In this document: in pieces, positions 58,033 through 64,000 of the stretch
Layout: each line of letters opens with the position of its first letter
How positions within the stretch are numbered: position 1 is the first letter of the stretch
Source: Liolophura sinensis
Lineage: Eukaryota; Mollusca; Polyplacophora; Chitonida; Chitonidae
Length of the DNA: 64,000 nt
Direction: 5' to 3'
Assembly (NCBI RefSeq): GCF_032854445.1
Contig: NC_088301.1
Span: 868,001 to 932,000, forward strand
Program-made: the position numbers and the translations under genes
Notes under the pieces: generated by a model
Database searches by the model: none
What the model was told of the DNA's origin: nothing
Seen by the model: only the letters and a program-made list of their open reading frames with translations

Positions 58033-58540
58033 ATTCTGTTCGTCTGTCTGTCTGTCTGTCTGTCTGTTTGTAACTGTTTGTTCGTCCGTCAGTCTGTTCG
58101 TCTACCTGTCTGTCTGTCTGTTTGTGGCTGTCTATTCGTCTGTCCGTCCGTCAGTCTGTCCATCTGTCTCTGTGTAGGTCACTGTGTCTGTTCATTCGTC
58201 TTCTCATCTGTCAGTCAGTCTTGCTCTGTTTGTCCGTCCGTCAGTCTGTCGCCCTGTAGGTAGTTCTCTCTGTCCGCCCAGCAGTCTGTTCGTCTGCCCG
58301 TCAGTGTCTGTTCGTCTGTCTCTTTGTAGTTCGCTTTGTCTGTCCGTCCATCAGTCAGTTCGTCTGTCTCTCTGCAGATGGCTCTGTCTGTCCGTCCGTC
58401 AGTCTCCTCGTCTTTCCGTCTGTCAGTCTGTTCGTCTGTGCGTTCGTCGGTCTGATCGTCTGTCTCCCTGTACGTGGCTCTGTCTGTCCGTCTGTCAGTC
58501 TGTTCGTCTGTCCGTCCGTCAGTCTGTTCGACTGTCAGTC
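58033..58540. repeat. (CTGT)-based satellite with ~75-90-bp higher-order units
   Basis: Pure GTCT repeats at 58040-58066 merge into a degenerate series of GTCTGTCCGTCCGTCAGTC, TGTTCGTCTGTCTC. Open frames on both strands (LSVCQSVRLSV; DGRTDEQTDRRT) are typical of this simple sequence. Confidence 0.93.
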
Positions 58541-59169
58541 CCATATTTTAACATGTGCTGTCCACCTAAAGATTGCCCCCAGACAATTTTCTCAAAAAAT
58601 GAAAATTGTATTCTTAAGGGAATTATTTTTACCGAAATGTTATTTTCAACGGTCAGAAATTCCGCCCAGATTTATCAACCCGTGACGTCTCGCGGGATAG
58701 ATACTTTTTCTGCAGACTGTATACACCATTACATGGCTATTTCCATAAGAACGCTGTTCTTCCACATTCTCAAGAAAATTCCAGCGATCTCAACTCCTGC
58801 AATGACGAGTATCTAGATAGTGACAAGAACAATATAATTCTATCACATGAAAAATACACAGCCATACCAATTCGATCCTTATTCGTAGCTACCACGGCAG
58901 TCGTCATTAACGACAAGCAAAAAGGCAGCGGCGATCCGCGGAGAGGGTGGACATATCGTCAGGAAGAAATAAATTTCTGTTAGGGCTAATTTCAAAATTT
59001 GACCGGTTTCTCGGCATCTAGGTTCTCGTAAACTTATACACGGTCGGATCTTAAGCATGGTTGTCATAGAGCCGGTGGTTTCCCACTGGCGATCCAGGCC
59101 GGATGTATGAGAGGACGTCCACCGGTGATAATGAATCGCCTCTTTATTTTCCGGGATTCATCGATCCCC
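58541..59169. other. Intergenic, no gene seen
   Basis: No repeat or exon recognised. Confidence 0.45.
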
Positions 59170-59752
59170 ACCGCCCGGTCCAACCGGCTGTATGAGAACA
59201 TGATCCACCGCTGGAACCAACCGGCTGTATGAGAACGTGATCCACCGCCGGATCCAAACGGCTGTATGAGAACTTGGTCCACCGCCGGATCCAATCGACT
59301 GTATGAGAACGTGGTCCACCGCTGGACCTAACGGGCTGCGTGAGGACATGGTCCACTGCCACATTCAACTGAATGTATGAGAACGTGGTTCACCGCTGGA
59401 TCCAACCGGCTGTATGAGAACATGGTCCACCGCTGTACCAAACCGGTTGTATGAGAACATCGTCCACCGCTGGATCTAGCCGGCTGTATGAGAACATGTC
59501 CACCGCTGGGCCTAACGGGCTGGGTGAGGACATGGTCAATACAATCCAACTGATTGTATGAGAACTTGTTTCACCGCTGGAACCAACCGGCTGTATGAGA
59601 ACGTGGTCCACCGCCGGACCGAACCGGCTGTTTCAGAACATGATCCACTGCCGGATGCAAGCGGATGTATGAGAACGTGGTCCACCGCCGGACCTAACCG
59701 GCTGTATGAGAACGTGGTCCACTGCAAGACCTAACCGGCTGTATGCAACGTC
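59170..59752. repeat. Minisatellite, 37-bp unit
   Basis: About 15 copies of ACCGGCTGTATGAGAACGTG plus GTCCACCGCCGGATCCA (spacing 37 bp at 59191, 59228, 59265). CpG-rich for this window. Confidence 0.94.
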
Positions 59753-59991
59753 ATGTGAACGTTTGAGTCGCAAGGCCACCGGGCACTGGTGGTCATCCGC
59801 CGTATGTGTGAGAACCAGGATTTACGAACACATCAAGACAATTAAGTGATGCATTTTAATTTATATGATAAACATGAGTTTGTATTGTAGACATTTTGTG
59901 ACAACCGGTTGAGGGTGGCCATTACAACTAGATATTAAGTTCCTGAAACAATTATCATAGCGTGCTATGTGCATGTTTTGTGCACATTATG

Positions 59992-61155
59992 GTCAGGAAT
60001 ATTTTGTTTACACAAAGGTGGTCAGGAATATTTTGTTTACACAAAGGCGGTCAGGAATATTTTGTTTACATCATAGCAGTCAGGAATATTTTTTTTACAC
60101 TAAGGCGGTCAAGAAAATTTTTTTTTTACACAAAGGCGGTCAGGAATATTTTGTTTACACAAAGGCGGTCAAGAATATTTTGTTTACACTAAGGCGGTCA
60201 GAAATATTTTGTTTACACAAAGGCGGTTAGGATATTTTGTTTACACAAAGGCGGTTAGGATATTTTGTTTACACAAAGACGGTCAGGAATATTTTGTTTA
60301 CACTAAGGCGGTCAGGAATATTTTGTTTACACTAAGGCGGTCAGAAATACTTTGTTTACACTAAGGCGGTCAGGAATATTTTGTTTACACCATAGCAGTC
60401 ACGAATATTTTTTTACACTAAGGCGGTCAAGAAAATTTTTTTTTACACAAAGGCGGTCAGGAATATTTTGTTTACACTAAGGCGGTCAGGAATATTTTGT
60501 TTACACTAAGGCGGTCAGGAATATTTTGCTTACACAAAGGCGGTCAGGAATATTTTGTTTACACTAAGGCGGTCAGAAATACTTTGTTTACACTAAGGCG
60601 GTCAGGAATATTTTGTTTACACCATAGCAGTCACGAATATTTTTTTACACTAAGGCGGTCAAGAAAATTTTTTTTACACAAAGGCGGTCAGGAATATTTT
60701 GTTTACACTAAGGCGGTCAGGAATATTTTGTTTACACTAAGGCGGTCAGAAATATTTTGTTTACACTAAGGCGGTCAGGCATATTTTGTTTACACAAAGA
60801 CGGTCAGGAATATTTTGTTTACACAAAAACGGTCAGGAATATTTTGTTTACACTAAGGCGGTCAGGAATATTTTGTTTACACTAAGGCGGTCAGGAATAT
60901 TTTGTTTACACTAAGGCGGTCAGGCATATTTTGTTTACACTAAGGCGGTCAGGCATATTTTGTTTACACAAAGGCGGTCAGGAATACTTTGTTTACACAA
61001 AAACGGTCAGGAATATTTTGTTTACACAAAGGCGGTCAGGAATATTTTGTTTACACAAAGGTGGTCAGGAATATTTTGTTTACACTAAGGCGGTCAAGAA
61101 AATTTTTTTTTACACAAAAACGGTCAGGAATATTTTGTTTACACTAAGGCGGTAA
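59992..61155. repeat. Minisatellite, 29-bp unit with forkhead-type cores
   Basis: About 40 copies of GGCGGTCAGGAATATTTTG plus TTTACACAAA (or CACTAA). Most units contain TGTTTAC, the core recognised by forkhead factors, at 29-bp spacing. Some units are degraded to AAAATTTTTTTTTTACAC. A block of ~240 bp, marked by ACCATAGCAGTCACGAATA, occurs at 60388 and 60630. Confidence 0.95.
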
Positions 61156-63208
61156 GGCCTTTGGGTTCAGAAATTCTAGTCTGGAGAACAACATCGCCCT
61201 TCGCTATAGGCATAGTATATACAGGACACCTGACACATCCCATGACGCAAAGCCACATGCCGACAAATTACCGAGACATCGGTTGACACGAGAGTGACGC
61301 TTAAGTCAATGAGCCAGTGGTTTTTCCTGTTTGTTTCAATGTTGTGTGCTGATCTGAATCACTCGGAAGTCCGTAACTAACGAACAGAAAATTCAAGGCA
61401 TTGAAGCAGCTGATAAATGCATCTCTTTGTGTCCTGTTCTCGTAAAGCACATGACATCTGGACTTGTTTTTGTTGGATTGATGACGTATTTAAATATGTT
61501 GTCGGTATCAAGGTCAAGCATTGTATTTAAAGAGCCACCAATGAATACGTCGCCTATGATCGTCAACTCACCTGTATCCGGTTCTGCCGGAAAATGCCTG
61601 GATCAGGAGAGTCGGCGCGAGCGGTTCCGAATCGCTTTCGAGTGCCTCGCTCTAATATAATTTCGCCACACCCACAGTACATTCTCACAACACGCTGTGG
61701 TCGGACGAAACGGAAGTATCAGTGTTTAGGGACATAGTATAGAGGTCTTAAGTTGATTTCTCGAAGGTGGTATTTTCATTAATATAATATTTGCCACAAG
61801 TGCGTATAGAACATATATATATATATATATACTTGATTCGGAATAACCAAGTTCTTTGCCTGGATGTGCCAGTTGTTTGTAAGTACACATCTAGCTATTT
61901 CTTTGGGTTCTATATATGAGCGTGGCAGGAGACGGGAAGAAGGGGGTGGGCGACAGCTCCAACTAATACAAACAACGAACACCATACCGAGCTTATAATG
62001 ATTTACATCCTGGGATAAAATGTTTGACTTTTTTCTCAGTTGTGAAGTTCTTTTTTCGTGTTGCTCATCAGAATTATAATGTTTTCGTTCTTTCATTTGC
62101 ATGACATACCCAATTAAGTATGAACTGAGGCAAACCTTTCCTGGTTAACATAAAAAAAAACTCACCAAGAACAAGGCTGCCAACAAGACGTTCTATTTAT
62201 TAACTGCTGTGACGTTTGGCATTATTTGACAATGTTTGGCCTCCTAGCGGTTTGCCTGGCTGTGACTATAAGTTGCCCATGGTTTGAAAATATCTGGACT
62301 ATAGATAGTGTTACCGTATAAGCATCACGTTCCACATCATATGATTATTATATTGTGTTTGCTGATGTTTGAAATATTTTTATAATGTTTCAGGAGGCTT
62401 TGACTATAGTTATGATTAACATAACATCAATAGTTAAGTAATAGCTATTAATAGTTTGTGAACGTTTGCAAATACAGTTATAATTAACCGGTGCTCGACA
62501 GTTCTCATGATAGGTTCGGAAATATGTAAACTATAGTTACTCATGATTCACGTTGAAGGTTTACGTGTAGCAATACGTCAGAGAATGTCATAATTCAGTT
62601 TAGATTAAAAAGTGTTTAATTAAGTATGGAAATGCTTTAATCGCAATATGATTAATATAATGCTAAGACTGAAAGTTCTCCGCTATAGAGTTCGGAAACG
62701 TTTGACGATAAAATAATGGTTATATATGCCTTACCATATCGTTAAGTTTACATTTCTACATTATGTTCATTTTGCACGTGAGTAATTATAAATATACTAA
62801 CTAATGTATTTTAATAAATGTAGAATTCAGATGGATTACCATCTAGATCTACTCCTAAATGTTAAAGTACAGTTAAGCACAATAAAAGTTTTAAAATACT
62901 GAGCTATGTTGTTGCATGGGGATGGCAAACATACTCATGCTCACAAAACCTTTGTGAATATTATCTTGAAACAGAGTTAGTCACTAGCCGTGGATATACT
63001 TTACTTCCCTCCTGTTCTTCATAGGGAAGTTTATTTTATGAGTTTTCAAGGAAAGATACGCCTACTGAATACAAATATCGCCATATATCGTCTGTTTCAC
63101 ATCAGGAATTTATATGACTCAGTTCTTTCTTTGAAACTTCCTGAATGAAATTCCGGGATTTTCAAGTTTATTCTTTATTCCTCATTATCTCAAAATTCCT
63201 TTTCTCAG
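61156..63208. other. Region upstream of the TAL1-like exon
   Basis: AT-rich with an (AT)11 run at 61810-61831. The plus-strand frame 61427-61660 is unrecognised. It ends at the splice acceptor TTCCTTTTCTCAG (63196-63208), so this is at least partly an intron of the TAL1-like gene. Confidence 0.5.
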
Positions 63209-63234
63209 GTTTGTCTGACAAAGGTGTTTCGAGG

Positions 63235-64000
63235 ATGACCGCTGTGACGGATACACAGATGGAAAGACTGCCGCTTAAGTTGGAATCCAGATGTAGTGAG
63301 GAGAGTTATGAAGATGATGTGTTTCTGTCGAAACGCTCCATGGATGAACTTGCCGAAGGGTCGGACGACGACACACCAATTAGACCTATTGCTTTCCCCA
63401 AGCATGGAATGTTTTCAGATCTGACCGATAGGTCTTACGTCAGCGACACAGAAAGCGTAGATGGCGACGATTTATGCGATAACGTATTCATCGACACGCA
63501 CACTGATGACGTCAGCTTACGCCATCAAGGTTACATCTGTCTCCAATCGACGTCAACATCACCGTCGCCACCGTCGTCGGCGTTTACGCTAGGAAGCACG
63601 TCATCTTACAACATGAATGTTATCAGTTTAACAAGAACATCAGCCGACAGCCAGAGCTCTCCTCTGGACCTGAGGCGTAAACAACTTCATCGTTCCCATG
63701 GCGAAGAAGTGATTGTCACTCACGGAAACCCTCTAAAAAAAGTGGCGCGGAGAATGTTCACAAATTGTCGCGAAAGATGGCGTCAACAAAATGTAAATGG
63801 TGCGTTTGCTGAGCTGCGGAAACTTGTTCCAACACATCCACCGGACAAGAAACTGAGCAAGAACGAAATCCTCAGACTGGCAATAAAATATATAAATTTG
63901 CTGTCGAACGTCGTAGACTTCCAGAAAAAGACATCTGGGTGTCTGTCAGAGGAAGAAGCCATGGACATGGGAGAGAGGTATCCACGCCCTGCATCTCACC
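63235..64000 (+). CDS. TAL1: TAL1/SCL-family bHLH transcription factor, partial
   Basis: Class II bHLH factor of the TAL1/TAL2/LYL1 group; members bind E-boxes as dimers with E-proteins and control blood, endothelial and neural fates. The frame is open for 255 codons to the window end, so the C-terminus is missing. Residues 1-165 are acidic/Ser-rich ([28 protein letters not shown]). The bHLH lies at about 172-228: basic [18 protein letters not shown] with the DNA-contact ERWR, helix 1 [10 protein letters not shown], the TAL-type loop [12 protein letters not shown], helix 2 [16 protein letters not shown]. The loop and [13 protein letters not shown] are diagnostic of this group. An acceptor ends at 63208 and the frame is also open back to it (LSDKGVSR before the ATG), so an upstream coding exon is possible. 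One invertebrate gene usually represents all three vertebrate paralogues. Confidence 0.93.
   Translation, partial: MTAVTDTQMERLPLKLESRCSEESYEDDVFLSKRSMDELAEGSDDDTPIRPIAFPKHGMFSDLTDRSYVSDTESVDGDDLCDNVFIDTHTDDVSLRHQGYICLQSTSTSPSPPSSAFTLGSTSSYNMNVISLTRTSADSQSSPLDLRRKQLHRSHGEEVIVTHGNPLKKVARRMFTNCRERWRQQNVNGAFAELRKLVPTHPPDKKLSKNEILRLAIKYINLLSNVVDFQKKTSGCLSEEEAMDMGERYPRPASH

Noticed and set aside
58184-58816. 210-codon plus-strand frame rich in SVRLSVCQ
   Set aside because: CTGT-type simple sequence; the complementary strand is equally open.

Overview
The window is animal nuclear DNA: GT-AG introns, 3' polyadenylation signals, a tRNA-derived SINE, a Tc1/mariner element and a bHLH developmental regulator. 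Codon use, intron density and two abundant repeat families (a SINE whose 3' end reads toward GGGGTTTAACGTCGT and a tail family reading GGCGTAAAACACCAATCAAA) suggest a lophotrochozoan, most likely a mollusc. That placement is inference. The species cannot be named from the sequence.

Three conserved protein genes are supported. ALG2 (+, 8628-10953, three coding exons, 402 aa) encodes the ER mannosyltransferase that adds the second and third mannoses of the N-glycan precursor. WDR70 (-, 27415-11844, sixteen coding exons, 659 aa, frame intact across all junctions) encodes a seven-bladed WD40 nuclear protein. ALG2 and WDR70 converge, with stop codons under 0.9 kb apart. At the right edge, 63235-64000 (+) holds the N-terminal and bHLH part of a TAL1/SCL/LYL1-family transcription factor whose frame runs out of the window. 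The three genes have no evident joint function.

Layout: 0.3-0.7 kb 14-bp array; 0.9-2.35 kb decayed Tc1 element bounded by TIRs and TA; 4.48-4.68 kb assembly gap of 200 N flanked by the same 18 bp; 6.3-6.8 kb 25-bp array; 8.6-11 kb ALG2; 11.8-27.5 kb WDR70 with several intronic minisatellites; 28.2-28.5 kb a fold-back element; 29.9-61.2 kb a gene-poor stretch with more than a dozen unrelated minisatellites, SINE copies and a small TIR (MITE-like) family; 63.2-64 kb TAL1-like exon.

The most unusual items are an 84-bp tandem array in WDR70 built from the last 59 nt of an exon plus the first 25 nt of its intron, so that a 5' splice site is multiplied about twelve-fold at exact 84-bp (28-codon) spacing; a 16-bp array that supplies the 3' splice-site neighbourhood of WDR70 exon 6; and a ~1.16-kb 29-bp array about 2 kb upstream of the TAL1-like exon in which nearly every unit carries a forkhead-type TGTTTAC core.
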